From Holophagae bacterium (GTDB lineage Bacteria; Acidobacteriota; Thermoanaerobaculia; Thermoanaerobaculales; Sulfomarinibacteraceae), in NCBI GenBank assembly GCA_030618605.1, contig JAUXDC010000006.1:1-34182 (forward strand): a DNA stretch of 34,182 bases, read 5' to 3'. Below are positions 1 to 9,698 of this stretch, one piece after another (the first letter of the stretch is position 1; the number at the start of each line of letters is the position of its first letter). Under the pieces are notes generated by a model. That model saw only the letters and a list, made by a program, of their open reading frames with translations, ran no database searches and had not been told where the DNA came from. Both the position numbers and the translations under genes were made by a program.

Positions 1-190
1 CCATTCGATTCCGGTACTCCTCGAAACTGATCTTCCCGTCGGCATTCCGGTCGCTCGAATCGAAGACCGACACCTTGCCGGTGACGACCATCGCCTCACC
101 ACTTGAAAATTCCGTCCCGTCATCCTGAGCGATCGCACCTCCGGCAATCATCAGGGCCACAAGGACCACCATCGTGATTCTGTACTTCAT
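1..190 (-). CDS. Secreted EF-hand protein, N-terminal part (runs off window start)
   Basis: Reverse-strand ATG at 190 translates to MKYRITMVVLVALMIAGGAIAQDDG...VFDSSDRNADGKISFEEYRNRM: signal peptide plus canonical EF-hand loop DRNADGKISFEE. Confidence 0.75.
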   Translation of the reverse strand, partial: MKYRITMVVLVALMIAGGAIAQDDGTEFSSGEAMVVTGKVSVFDSSDRNADGKISFEEYRNRM

Positions 191-272
191 TTCATCCTCC
201 TTGACCCAGATCATACTCCCTGAGTTCGACAACTCAAACAGATGATCAAATAACGATCAGAACGCCCTGACG

Positions 273-905
273 TCAGTCTGCGTAGGTGCCGAGCTCACGG
301 GAGGCGGCGTCCTGGTTGGAAATGTAGAAATACGTTTTGTCGCTGTACATGAAATTGGTCTCACCATCTGAGACCGAGTACCACTCTTCCTGGGGATTCA
401 TGCCCTCCATATGAATACTGACCTTGTTCCCGCTCTTCCATTTCAGCCGCATTGTCATGTCCGGATAGTGCAGTGTAGTCTTGACCTTGTGGTGGCCCTC
501 GAAGAAGTCCACAACCTTACAGTTATAACGATGGGACTTACCGTTGACGACGACGCCACAGACGGTCCTGAATTGTTCCTTCCGCTCATGCGCCTGTCCG
601 GAAGCAGCATGGCCGCCGCCGCCCCTGCAGTCAAAATCGGGAGTGTGGACGATGGACTGATAGCGGCCATTCGAGGTCCGAACGGTAATGCAGTTCCCGT
701 GCCGGTTCTTCCAGTAGCTGTAAGCATCACTGCCGGATTTGTCAGTGCGAACATGGTGGTAGCCGCGCTCTTGCATCTGGTACTCACCATCACCGCCCTT
801 GGCCCCAACAAGATCCTGGAGATTCCGTGCCGGCTCCTGGGCGAAGAGTCCGCCGACAGCTACCATTGCCGCAATCCAAACCAAAATTATCCGTGTCATT
901 TTCAT
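273..905 (-). CDS. Secreted hypothetical protein (signal peptide, Cys-containing)
   Basis: ORF 273..1019; likely start is internal MKMTRIILVWIAAMVAVGGLFAQEP (signal peptide) at 905; contains NLQDLVGAKGGDGEYQMQERGY...YWKNRHGNCITVRTSNGRYQSI. Confidence 0.7.
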   Translation of the reverse strand: MKMTRIILVWIAAMVAVGGLFAQEPARNLQDLVGAKGGDGEYQMQERGYHHVRTDKSGSDAYSYWKNRHGNCITVRTSNGRYQSIVHTPDFDCRGGGGHAASGQAHERKEQFRTVCGVVVNGKSHRYNCKVVDFFEGHHKVKTTLHYPDMTMRLKWKSGNKVSIHMEGMNPQEEWYSVSDGETNFMYSDKTYFYISNQDAASRELGTYAD

Positions 906-1008
906 TCTTCCTATCCCCTTTTCGTTCGGTCGTTGATAATTTGTGAAACTCGAGTCCGTCTCCAAGAACTGTAACCTCACCGGACACCTGGGTATTCCCG
1001 CCGACTCC

Positions 1009-2775
1009 CTATTCCCCAATTCCCAGAGCCGTCATCCGGCGGTAGAGCGTCGAACGACCGATGCCCAGCCGTTCTGCAGCTAGGGCGACGTCGCCCGCGG
1101 CAACCGAGAGGGCACTCGCAATCGCCGATCGTTCGGCATCCTCCAAGAGGCATTTGAGACTCCCATCCCCCCCTTGAACGTCGGCGCCACCAATGAGCGA
1201 ACCCTGAAGGAGAGAGGTGTCAAGAAGCTCGCCGTCTTCAAGAAACAGGGCGACTCGCGACATTTCGCGCTCCAGTTGGCGGATGTTCCCCGGCCATGCG
1301 GCTGACGTCAGCACACCCAGGGCCGCCTTGGAAATTCCGGCCGGCGCCACGCCCGCCTCGTCGCAGGCGCTTGCCAAGAAGTGAACTGCCAGGTTGAGAA
1401 TGTCCTCCCGACGATGCCTCAGGGCCGGAAGTTCGACGACCCAGTCGGCGATGCGATGGTAGAGGTCGGACCGGAAGGCCCCGGATTCCAGCAGGGCATC
1501 GATGTCCCTGTTGGTCGCCGACACAACCCGGACATCGGCCGCACGCGGGCTGCCGCTTCCCAGTCGATAGACCTCTTTTTCCTGGAGCACTCGAAGGATC
1601 TTGGCCTGGGTCTCCTGCGCCATATCGCCGATCTCGTCGAGGAAGAGTGTTCCTCCGTGGGCCTGTTCGAAACGTCCCGGCCGGGAGTCCACACCGGTGG
1701 CGACCCCTTTTTCGACCCCGAACAACTCGGCTTCGAGCAGATCCCGGGAAAGGGCCGCGCAATTCAACGTCACCAGCGGGCCATCGATTCGAGGGGAGGC
1801 CGCGTGAATGTACCGGGCAAGCAGTTCCTTCCCCGTTCCCGATTCCCCGTGAATCAACACACTGATCGGTCCGGCGGCGACGCGAGCCGCACTGGAGTAG
1901 ATCTTCTGTACAGTCGGCGACACAGTGGCGGGCGCCGGAAGTTCCAGACTCTTCGGCCTGCCTGGGGCTGCCTTGGTGTCCTGCTTGCCTCCACCTACAG
2001 CCAACCCGGCCAGCAGAGCGCAGTTGCGAACCAGAGGTTCGTAGGCACGAGCCAGGTTTTCGACTGGGAAGAGCACCCTGACAACCCAGCCTTCACTGAA
2101 GACCTCTACCGGTGCAGGCTCCAGCCCATCATCCCGTCGCTTTTTCCTCTCGGCCGCGAAAACCACCGCTTCGTCGCCATCGCAGTCCTGACTGATTTCA
2201 ACAGACCTGCAGGGCAGAGTGGTGAACAAACCGTTACCGATGGCCTGGATCCGATCCAACGGAGGCGCACCCTCCGCCATCAACGTGAGCACCTCCGGCA
2301 GGAACTCCTTCGTGAAATACTCCAAAACCGAAGGCGCCAACGTGGTCATCGCATTCGGCGACTGGGTCGGCCCGGAGTCCTGGGTCTGGACTCCGCCGGC
2401 CCCCATCGCGATGCCCACCTCCGAATCCTGGACTTCGAGGCTTTCCAACAGCGCGACCGCAGTTCCGAAGAGCAACGGCTTGCCGGGAGGCAGTACCGTT
2501 CTTCCTCGAACGGCATCGCCGTCCACCCGGGTGCCGTTGCTCGAGCCCAGGTCCTCAACATCGACCCCGTCGGCCCCGACAAATAGCCGGGCATGGCGGC
2601 GGGAGACCGTTGGGTGGGTGATGCGGATGTCGACATCGGGTGACGAGCCGACGACCCACTGACCTTTGGTCAGAGGAATACGAAGAGTTCGTTCACCGTG
2701 AACAATCTGCAGTCTAAAGGGCACTATTTGGGCTCCCGAGCGGGTTACGCTCAACCCATTCTTTGGAGTCGGCAT
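1009..2775 (-). CDS. FHA-domain, AAA+ sigma54-activator-like, Fis-type HTH transcriptional regulator
   Basis: FHA signature (VVGSSPDVDIRITHPTVSRRHARLF..DLGSSNGT), Walker A GESGTGKE, Walker B GGTLFLDEIGD, C-terminal Fis HTH (AAERLGIGRSTLYRRM). ORF extends to 2961 but ATG at 2775 (MPTPKNGLS) avoids overlap with the upstream gene end. Confidence 0.85.
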   Translation of the reverse strand: MPTPKNGLSVTRSGAQIVPFRLQIVHGERTLRIPLTKGQWVVGSSPDVDIRITHPTVSRRHARLFVGADGVDVEDLGSSNGTRVDGDAVRGRTVLPPGKPLLFGTAVALLESLEVQDSEVGIAMGAGGVQTQDSGPTQSPNAMTTLAPSVLEYFTKEFLPEVLTLMAEGAPPLDRIQAIGNGLFTTLPCRSVEISQDCDGDEAVVFAAERKKRRDDGLEPAPVEVFSEGWVVRVLFPVENLARAYEPLVRNCALLAGLAVGGGKQDTKAAPGRPKSLELPAPATVSPTVQKIYSSAARVAAGPISVLIHGESGTGKELLARYIHAASPRIDGPLVTLNCAALSRDLLEAELFGVEKGVATGVDSRPGRFEQAHGGTLFLDEIGDMAQETQAKILRVLQEKEVYRLGSGSPRAADVRVVSATNRDIDALLESGAFRSDLYHRIADWVVELPALRHRREDILNLAVHFLASACDEAGVAPAGISKAALGVLTSAAWPGNIRQLEREMSRVALFLEDGELLDTSLLQGSLIGGADVQGGDGSLKCLLEDAERSAIASALSVAAGDVALAAERLGIGRSTLYRRMTALGIGE

Positions 2776-2843
2776 GCCCTTGTCAAGCGGAAACGTCCGC
2801 TGGGTTGGATCCGCTCCCCGGCGCCCGCCACGCAGTTGCGAGG

Positions 2844-5800
2844 TCATTGGCCGACGACGTTCGACCATTGGCTGAAATTGCCGCTTTCGAAACCGTCGGA
2901 GAAGATGTGGTCTGCCCCCTGCGGCACGGTGAAACACATGGAGAACTCCGAAGTCAGCCACCCGATGGTGGTGGTGGTTGCGGTCAGCACCGCGCCCGGA
3001 GTCATTCCCCAGGACACCGGGTCAATCGTCACCTGGCCGGTGTAGGTACCCGATGCGTCGGTTTCAATATCAAAGGTCCCACCAAGCAGCTCTTCCCCCT
3101 CACCATGACCGGAGGCGTCACAAGCCGAGCTTTGGAAGAACTTCACCTTGAAAGACGTTGACGGTGTCGAGTTGAGGGTGAAGGTCACCTTTCCGGCATC
3201 GACATCATCGACGGACAGGATCTCGGGGAAATTCTGGAGGCCGTTGGGACCATCGTCGGCATCAAGAGAGTCATTGGCAGTCACTCCATCATTGTTGAGA
3301 TCAATGCCCAGTCCGCCGTTATCGAAGATGCTATTGGCGCCGAAATACGCCTGCCCGGTTCCCGTCAAGACAAGCCCATCCATGCCGTTGTGGGCGATTG
3401 TATTGAAGTTGACCCACACAGCTGTCGCCGAGGCGAGGTAGATTCCGCTGGAGCCATTCCCGAGCGCGCTTCCGTCCGAGGCGATGCCGATACCGTTCTG
3501 CTCGATCGTGAGATCGCTCGACACGCCGGATACGTCGATGACGGCAACGCCTGGTTCAACGTTTCCGCTGATCAGGTTTCCCTGGCCTGAATCCACTCCC
3601 CCGATCACGGTGGTCTGAGAATCGCTGAGCAGAATACCCTTTCCTCCGTTGGGGATGGCCGACAAGCCGCTGCCATCGGTGCCGATGTAGTTTCCAGAGA
3701 TCGTCACATGGGAGCTTCCGTTCATGAGAACGACTCCCGTATCCCCGTTTCCGGAAATGATGTTCCGTGTCGCCGGGTTCGAGCCGCCAATCAGGTCATA
3801 GTTCTCGTTATTGACCCTCACTCCATCGCCATCCTGAGCGTCTCCGTTGGGCACGCCCGCGGTTTTTGCCTTGTTGAGACCGATCGTATTGCCGATGACA
3901 AGGGCATTCCCGGTGGTTCCCGACGCCTGAAGAAGGGCACCATGAACTTCGTTCCCAGAGATCACATTGCCACCCCCGGAGATTGCCGACCCGATGTTGC
4001 TGTGGGTCGCGTTGTTCGCCAAGATTCCATAGTTCCCGTTGGGAACCGCCGAAACGCCGGAGGCATTGGTTCCGATGAGATTACCGAGCAAGGTCGTGTT
4101 GTCCACCGATGCCAGGGAAATCCCGTTAAATTGGTTCCCCGAGATCGTATTCCCTTCCCCGGCGGCCGTTCCCCCGATCGTGTTGTCGTCGGAACCCGAG
4201 GCAACTGAGATCCCGTTGTTATTACCATCTGACGTAGTCCCGTCGGTTCCCAACCGGCAGCCTTGAACCGTGTTGTTGTCTCCGGCACTCAGCAAGATGC
4301 CCGCTTGCCCGAATCCCCGAATGATCATGTTCATGATCGTCGCATTGCCGCCAGTCACAACCAGCCCTTCGACATTGCCCGCCGAGGCCCCCGATAAGGT
4401 CAGAAATCCGGTGATCATCCCCGAACCAACGGTGCCGTCGATGGTCGTTGCCGCCGACTGGGTCAGATCCGGCAGGGCGCTGGTCGGTTCAATCGTCGAA
4501 CCAAGAGGAAGGTCGAAGGTGATCGTCGAACCCGAGGGCTGGATGTTGGCCGAGATGATCGCTTCCCGCAAGGAGCAGCCCAGATATTGGCAGCCGCCGT
4601 TGTCGATATCATCCGTCGTATCGACGACGATGGCGATCCGGTTCTTCGACGCGGCGACCTGGACAGTGCCGTCGGGGCTCATCAGCACCAGGTCGTCGCG
4701 GCTATCGACGTTGAGCCGGCCGGTGAGGACCGACAGGATCGGAAGATCCGGCGAAGGAACAGCCTCAAGTTTCCGCCCGGACGCCTTCGAGACCTTGGCA
4801 TGAAAGATCTGGAGCCGCTGTGCCGAGGCATCGGCAATCAGCAGATCATGTCCGGGCAGGCCGGAACTTCGGGCCGAGAGAATGCGTCCCTCGACCGGCA
4901 GACGGCCGAGATTGGAAATTTCGAACTCCCGCTCGATATTCCGGATCAGGTGGATCTTACCGTCGGCCAGACGCACGGCCAGTTGGGCCTCACGATCACG
5001 CCCGACGAAATCGCCTGTTGCCACGTCGAGGACCTTCGACCCGAACTCAAAAGGCGTCATCGCTGCGGGCGGCACGGCGTCTTGTTTGGCCCGTGTCGAC
5101 ACCAGTTTGCGGTCCCGCCCCGAGACCAGGATGACTGTGTTGCCCGAGGCAGCGGCGATGTCCTTCCAGACGTCACCATCAAGCCAGTCGACGGCCAAAC
5201 TGGTCACCACATTCGGCATCGTGAGTCGTTCCGGATCGGCCTTGAAGGCGCCACTGGGATATTCAAAGACCAACAGTGCCGGCCCGGCCTTGCCGTTGAT
5301 CGCCACGACCAGGTCATCAAGCGCATCTCGCCGGTTGACGTCTCCCGAGACAAAGGCCGTGACGCCGCCCTCGAGGTCGATCATCCGGCCTGCATCGAGG
5401 CGACCTTGGCCGTCTCCTGCCATCCAGAACAACTGCGCCCATCCCTGGGCTGCAAAGACGACATCGAAGTCGCCATCGCTGTCCCAGTCGCCGACCTCCG
5501 CCCAGTGCGGCACGAAGGGCAGGTCATAGACCACGCCCTCGGTCGCGAAAGGTCGCTCAGGCGGCAGACCGTCGAGTTCCCGCTCACGATCGTGGTGGGC
5601 GCCGAGGCGGAACCGGATGTCTCCCAGAGTAACGACCGCGAATGCGCCCTTGTCTCCGCCGTAGGCGACGACGAGATCGATCACGCCGTCGCTGTCGAGA
5701 TGACCCAGGGCCGCCGCGCGGGCCGGCCCGAGGTCGGCCGAGGCCTTGGCCCCGTCAGGCGACACCATGACGGCCTCGACCGGCTGGGTCACCCAGATGC

Positions 5801-5909
5801 CGGCGCTGTCCGCCAGGGAGGCCGAAGCCGGCGCCGCGATGCCGGCCAGTATTACCGCCGCCAGAATGACTGGAATGATGATCGTGGAAGGAATGCGTAT
5901 GATTTTCAT
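2844..5909 (-). CDS. Secreted FG-GAP/VCBS-like + CSLREA + right-handed parallel beta-helix protein
   Basis: 1021 aa; signal peptide; DSDGDFDVVFAAQGW-type FG-GAP repeats; CSLREAIISANIQPSGSTITFDLP; many IGGTAAGEGNTISGNQFNGI beta-helix repeats; C-terminal IFSDGFESGNFSQWS tail. Confidence 0.85.
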   Translation of the reverse strand: MKIIRIPSTIIIPVILAAVILAGIAAPASASLADSAGIWVTQPVEAVMVSPDGAKASADLGPARAAALGHLDSDGVIDLVVAYGGDKGAFAVVTLGDIRFRLGAHHDRERELDGLPPERPFATEGVVYDLPFVPHWAEVGDWDSDGDFDVVFAAQGWAQLFWMAGDGQGRLDAGRMIDLEGGVTAFVSGDVNRRDALDDLVVAINGKAGPALLVFEYPSGAFKADPERLTMPNVVTSLAVDWLDGDVWKDIAAASGNTVILVSGRDRKLVSTRAKQDAVPPAAMTPFEFGSKVLDVATGDFVGRDREAQLAVRLADGKIHLIRNIEREFEISNLGRLPVEGRILSARSSGLPGHDLLIADASAQRLQIFHAKVSKASGRKLEAVPSPDLPILSVLTGRLNVDSRDDLVLMSPDGTVQVAASKNRIAIVVDTTDDIDNGGCQYLGCSLREAIISANIQPSGSTITFDLPLGSTIEPTSALPDLTQSAATTIDGTVGSGMITGFLTLSGASAGNVEGLVVTGGNATIMNMIIRGFGQAGILLSAGDNNTVQGCRLGTDGTTSDGNNNGISVASGSDDNTIGGTAAGEGNTISGNQFNGISLASVDNTTLLGNLIGTNASGVSAVPNGNYGILANNATHSNIGSAISGGGNVISGNEVHGALLQASGTTGNALVIGNTIGLNKAKTAGVPNGDAQDGDGVRVNNENYDLIGGSNPATRNIISGNGDTGVVLMNGSSHVTISGNYIGTDGSGLSAIPNGGKGILLSDSQTTVIGGVDSGQGNLISGNVEPGVAVIDVSGVSSDLTIEQNGIGIASDGSALGNGSSGIYLASATAVWVNFNTIAHNGMDGLVLTGTGQAYFGANSIFDNGGLGIDLNNDGVTANDSLDADDGPNGLQNFPEILSVDDVDAGKVTFTLNSTPSTSFKVKFFQSSACDASGHGEGEELLGGTFDIETDASGTYTGQVTIDPVSWGMTPGAVLTATTTTIGWLTSEFSMCFTVPQGADHIFSDGFESGNFSQWSNVVGQ

Positions 5910-6100
5910 GGTGTCTCCCCTTGTCGTCAGTTGACACCACTTCTATTCCAATTTCCATGCCAGATTCAGAGCCCAGGGAACGCCGAGAAAAGTCCCGCCT
6001 CCGAGACTCGATTCCATCGAAATCGCAGCCATTCCACCGTAAACGATTGCTTTTGAGGATCTTTACGAAAATTCTCTGATCAGGGACTCAGAATCCCGAA

Positions 6101-7096
6101 TCAGAGAATCGAGCGCCCGACCATGAAGGCAACGGCATCATTCATTTCAACGGGCACGAGCTCGACCTCGGGGTGCTGTTTCGCCCACACCCGAAAGACC
6201 TCGTCCGCAAAACCCTGGCCGACAAGGTCGACACCGTTGAAATCCATCACCACCTCACGGAAATGCTCGAGACCATGAACAAGACGCTTTGCCTGTGACC
6301 GGCTGACAAACTCGGTCCCGAATGCAAAGAGCTTGATGATGGTTCGAGTCTTGGTGAAATGGAAATCGTCAGTGTATTCGGCAAAGACCTCGGTGAGATC
6401 ACGAGCCTCTGACGGGTCGACTTCGAAGTGAATTGTTGTCCCCACTATTGGCGGTTCCACCACTCCGACGGCCATATCACCGCCTCGATTGTCAACCACC
6501 CATCGGAGGCCACCGCTCCTGATCTCGAACCGGCTCGATACTTTCGAGGTGAAGAAAATTCCTTCGCCCGTGTGCTTGTCGGGCATCGTCGTCGTCTTAC
6601 CCTTCGAAAGTTCCTGAAGGGCATCGAGTTCGGAGGGCAAGGACAGACACACCCGAATGTGCTCGAAGATCCCCACACCCTCATCACGCACCTCCATCCC
6701 GACGATGTCACCCTCCAAAGCAATTCCAATGAAAACTTCAGATGCGCCCGAGTGGTCGATCACATTGTTGACCATTTCCGTCAGTGCGTAGTGAAGAATG
6801 TGCCTGACCTTCTGCGGTAGTCGTTCCAACACTGAGCCGGGACCACTCATCTCGGACCATACCCGGTCTTCTTCAAGTCCTGCCGTGGCGTAGCGGCGCT
6901 TGTCACTGAAGGATGAACGCCGATAACAGGCGCCTCGCCCCGCACCTTCGGCGATCAACCGCCCCTCGGCGACCAGTTGCCGAAGGTGGCGGTGTGCTGT
7001 CTGCCGGGTGACCCCGAGAGATCGGGCAATCTCGCCGGCCTGGTGAGCTTCCCCTCGGTCAAAATGAGCCTCTATTTGACGTTTACGGTCTTTCAT
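6101..7096 (-). CDS. HTH + HATPase_c (anti-sigma/histidine-kinase-like ATPase) + STAS-like DUF4325 fusion regulator
   Basis: N-terminal wHTH (AGEIARSLGVTRQTAHRHLRQLVAEGRL), central HATPase N-box (LTEMVNNVIDHS) and G-box (VRDEGVGIF, HTGEGIFF), C-terminal DUF4325-like (VVMDFNGVDLVGQGFADEVFRVW). Confidence 0.75.
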   Translation of the reverse strand: MKDRKRQIEAHFDRGEAHQAGEIARSLGVTRQTAHRHLRQLVAEGRLIAEGAGRGACYRRSSFSDKRRYATAGLEEDRVWSEMSGPGSVLERLPQKVRHILHYALTEMVNNVIDHSGASEVFIGIALEGDIVGMEVRDEGVGIFEHIRVCLSLPSELDALQELSKGKTTTMPDKHTGEGIFFTSKVSSRFEIRSGGLRWVVDNRGGDMAVGVVEPPIVGTTIHFEVDPSEARDLTEVFAEYTDDFHFTKTRTIIKLFAFGTEFVSRSQAKRLVHGLEHFREVVMDFNGVDLVGQGFADEVFRVWAKQHPEVELVPVEMNDAVAFMVGRSIL

Positions 7097-7097
7097 T

Positions 7098-7155
7098 GCT
7101 CAATCGTAACAGACTTACGACCTAAACGTAAAGATGCGTCGGAGAATCGTAAACT
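7098..7155. promoter_or_regulatory. Candidate operator array (CGTAA repeats) upstream of the HTH-HATPase-DUF4325 gene
   Basis: Perfect inverted repeat TCGTAA-CAGAC-TTACGA at 7104-7120, plus CGTAAA at 7127-7132 and 7148-7153. Confidence 0.4.
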
Positions 7156-7168
7156 CAAGGCCGGTATT

Positions 7169-9634
7169 CTACCGACAGTAGTCACCCATCAGGGCAGGAT
7201 TGAGGTCCCAGGCTTTCCGGCAATCTTCCTCGGCCGAGGCGCTCGCTGAGGCACCGTTTTCCGCAGACGCCGCCTTGACCTTCCACAACTCCCCGCGGAC
7301 GGCGAAAGCATTGGCATCATTGGAATTGAGTTCAATCGCGCGATCGGCAATCGTGACAGCTTCGGTGAAGAAACGACCGGCCTGGGTGCCGTGGCGTCGT
7401 CCATAGTCTCCCAGGAAATACAAAGCATGACCGGAGTTGATCAGCGCGCCTGCGTGTCTCGGGTCGATCGCGATCGCCTCTTCGAAAGTCTCCACGGCCT
7501 GTGTCAACGAATCGGAGGGATCCTCTCCCCGATTGCCCAGCACACGACCCCGAGCCAGGTAGGCCATGCCCAAAGCCGTATGCGCGCCCGCTGATTCAGG
7601 CGCCAACTGCACGGCTTTTCGGCCGTGGACCAGTGCTCGGTCGAAATCTTCCATCGGATCGTCTCCCCAATTCCACCAGCCCCCGATCGCTTTTCGGGCC
7701 AAAAACCAGGCGAGACTGCGATGTCCCTCCGCCCGGTCGGGTTCGATCTCCAGCGCCGCCAGACAGGCGGCCTCGGTCCGGTCGTGAACACCGTCGGCAC
7801 GAGCTTGATCTCGGGTTGCCTCCATTTCGACCAACCGTTGGAGACGTCGGTATTCCAACAGCCACAGCGAGCTGTCGCTCCTGCCGATTTCCAACCCGGC
7901 CTCGAGCCTGTCGCCGGCTGCCTCGCTATCCGCAAGGGCCCGATCCATCTCACCCGCAGCCACCTCCCGATCCGCACGATCCAGGAGGGCCTGCGCCTCT
8001 TCTGAATAACTCTCATACAGCCACGGCGCCGAGATTCGCGCTTCACGGCAATGCATCAACGACCGATCGACATCACCCTCGAGACGAGCGATGAGGGCGA
8101 GCACCATCTCCAGCCGCCCCGGTTTCGTCGATTTCGCTTTTCGCAGCAAATCCAGGGCCGGGAGTTTGAATTTCTGCTCGGCCCGCTTTTCCTCAGCAGC
8201 CCTTATACCGGGATCCCTGATCTGGCGGGCTTCCCACATGGTCTGCTGGTATTCATGGGCCAAAACCTGTCCCATGGCACTTTCGACCTCCGGCGGCGAG
8301 AACCCGGCCTCGACTGCATGATTGAGAGCAACGAAAGCGGTGTCGAAATCTCCCAGCGCGAGGTAGCTACGACCAATGGCGGCCATACCCGGCCCTCGAC
8401 CGGCCTTCCCCATGGAGCCCACACGGGCTTGCAGGCCCTCAACCTCAGTCAGAATGAGTGCAAGCTCCTCACTGAAATCGTGTCTGGGAAGCGTCTTGAT
8501 CAAACGAACCCGACCCGCCAGTGACTCTTCTTCGATGGCGAGCGTTCGAGCCAGCCGGCTCTGCTGCCGGGCCGCCCACCGGGAGTGAACAGCCACGCTC
8601 GCCGCAGTCAGGATAGCGGCAATCGAAAGAATGATGAACGAAGCCAGGACCGGATTTCGCCGGATCTTTCTTCCCAGTCGAGCCGTCCGGCCCGGAGGCC
8701 TGGCCGTTATCGTCCGGCCCTCGAGCCAGCGCTCGAGGTCCTCCGCAAGTGCCAACGCGGAATCGTAGCGGTGCCGAGATTCCTTCTCCATGGCCTTCAA
8801 GGCGATGATGCACAGATCAGGGGGCAAATCTGGTTGTGCCGCCATCGGCGATTCCGGTTCGTCGTCAATGATACGGGCCAGCAGAACCACGGGCGTCTCG
8901 GCCTCGAAGGGCGGACGGCCGGCCAGGAGATGGTAGAGGACCGCCCCAAGGGCATAGACATCCGTCCTCCGGTCGACCAAGCGGCTGTCTCCCCGTGCTT
9001 GCTCCGGCGCCATGAAGGCCGGAGTTCCCAAGACCTCACCGGTTCGCGTCAACGAGACGCACATATCACTGAGGGCCAGACCGAAGTCGACAATGACCGG
9101 AGAGTGGCTGCCGTCGTCTTCCGTCCGAACCAGGATATTTGAAGGCTTGAGATCCCGGTGGACAATACCGCGACCGTGCGCGTGGTGGACGGCCCGAGCC
9201 GCCTGGGCCATAAGCGCGATCTTCTCCTCGATGGTCAACAAGGCACATGCCTGATCCAGCGGCGGCCCATCGATGTACTCCATCGCGATGTAGGGGCGTC
9301 CGTCCTCGTCGCGGGTCGCCTCGTACACACTGCAGATGTTGGGATGATCGAGCCGTTTTTGGGCAGCCGCCTCCCGGAACAAACGCTCGATCAACAGCGG
9401 GTCGTTACGGTGGAGATATTTCAGAGCGACCCACCGCTCCCTGTCGGCGTCCCACGCTTTGAAGACCTCTCCAGCACCCCCTGAGGCCACAGGCTGAGCT
9501 GTTTGGTGGCTGGTCACACCATTCCCGACAATTTCGAACTCTCCCCCTCTGTGAATCCTCCGCCGCCCCCTGTGAACGAGCACCCTGTTCCCTTGACCGT
9601 GATCATACCAACGATGCACCTCCCCCATCGACAC
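7169..9634 (-). CDS. Membrane Ser/Thr protein kinase with C-terminal TPR-like repeats
   Basis: VALKYL (VAIK), GIVHRDLKPSNILV (HRD), IVDFGLAL (DFG), APE (MAPEQARGD); one TM helix (PVLASFIILSIAAILTAASVAV); TPR-like repeats. True start may be downstream of 9634. Confidence 0.85.
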   Translation of the reverse strand: MSMGEVHRWYDHGQGNRVLVHRGRRRIHRGGEFEIVGNGVTSHQTAQPVASGGAGEVFKAWDADRERWVALKYLHRNDPLLIERLFREAAAQKRLDHPNICSVYEATRDEDGRPYIAMEYIDGPPLDQACALLTIEEKIALMAQAARAVHHAHGRGIVHRDLKPSNILVRTEDDGSHSPVIVDFGLALSDMCVSLTRTGEVLGTPAFMAPEQARGDSRLVDRRTDVYALGAVLYHLLAGRPPFEAETPVVLLARIIDDEPESPMAAQPDLPPDLCIIALKAMEKESRHRYDSALALAEDLERWLEGRTITARPPGRTARLGRKIRRNPVLASFIILSIAAILTAASVAVHSRWAARQQSRLARTLAIEEESLAGRVRLIKTLPRHDFSEELALILTEVEGLQARVGSMGKAGRGPGMAAIGRSYLALGDFDTAFVALNHAVEAGFSPPEVESAMGQVLAHEYQQTMWEARQIRDPGIRAAEEKRAEQKFKLPALDLLRKAKSTKPGRLEMVLALIARLEGDVDRSLMHCREARISAPWLYESYSEEAQALLDRADREVAAGEMDRALADSEAAGDRLEAGLEIGRSDSSLWLLEYRRLQRLVEMEATRDQARADGVHDRTEAACLAALEIEPDRAEGHRSLAWFLARKAIGGWWNWGDDPMEDFDRALVHGRKAVQLAPESAGAHTALGMAYLARGRVLGNRGEDPSDSLTQAVETFEEAIAIDPRHAGALINSGHALYFLGDYGRRHGTQAGRFFTEAVTIADRAIELNSNDANAFAVRGELWKVKAASAENGASASASAEEDCRKAWDLNPALMGDYCR

Positions 9635-9698
9635 AACCTGAGATCATGCAATTCAGAGGCAATGAATTTGGCCGGGTGGCGCCTCTGAAGGCCGAAGG

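Noticed and set aside
1381-2586. 401-aa plus-strand ORF opposite the FHA/AAA regulator
   Set aside because: Antisense shadow ORF; the minus strand carries well-defined FHA, AAA+ and Fis motifs.
4587-6056. 489-aa plus-strand ORF opposite the CSLREA/FG-GAP gene
   Set aside because: Shadow ORF from high GC codon bias; translation has no recognisable domain and the opposite strand is clearly coding.
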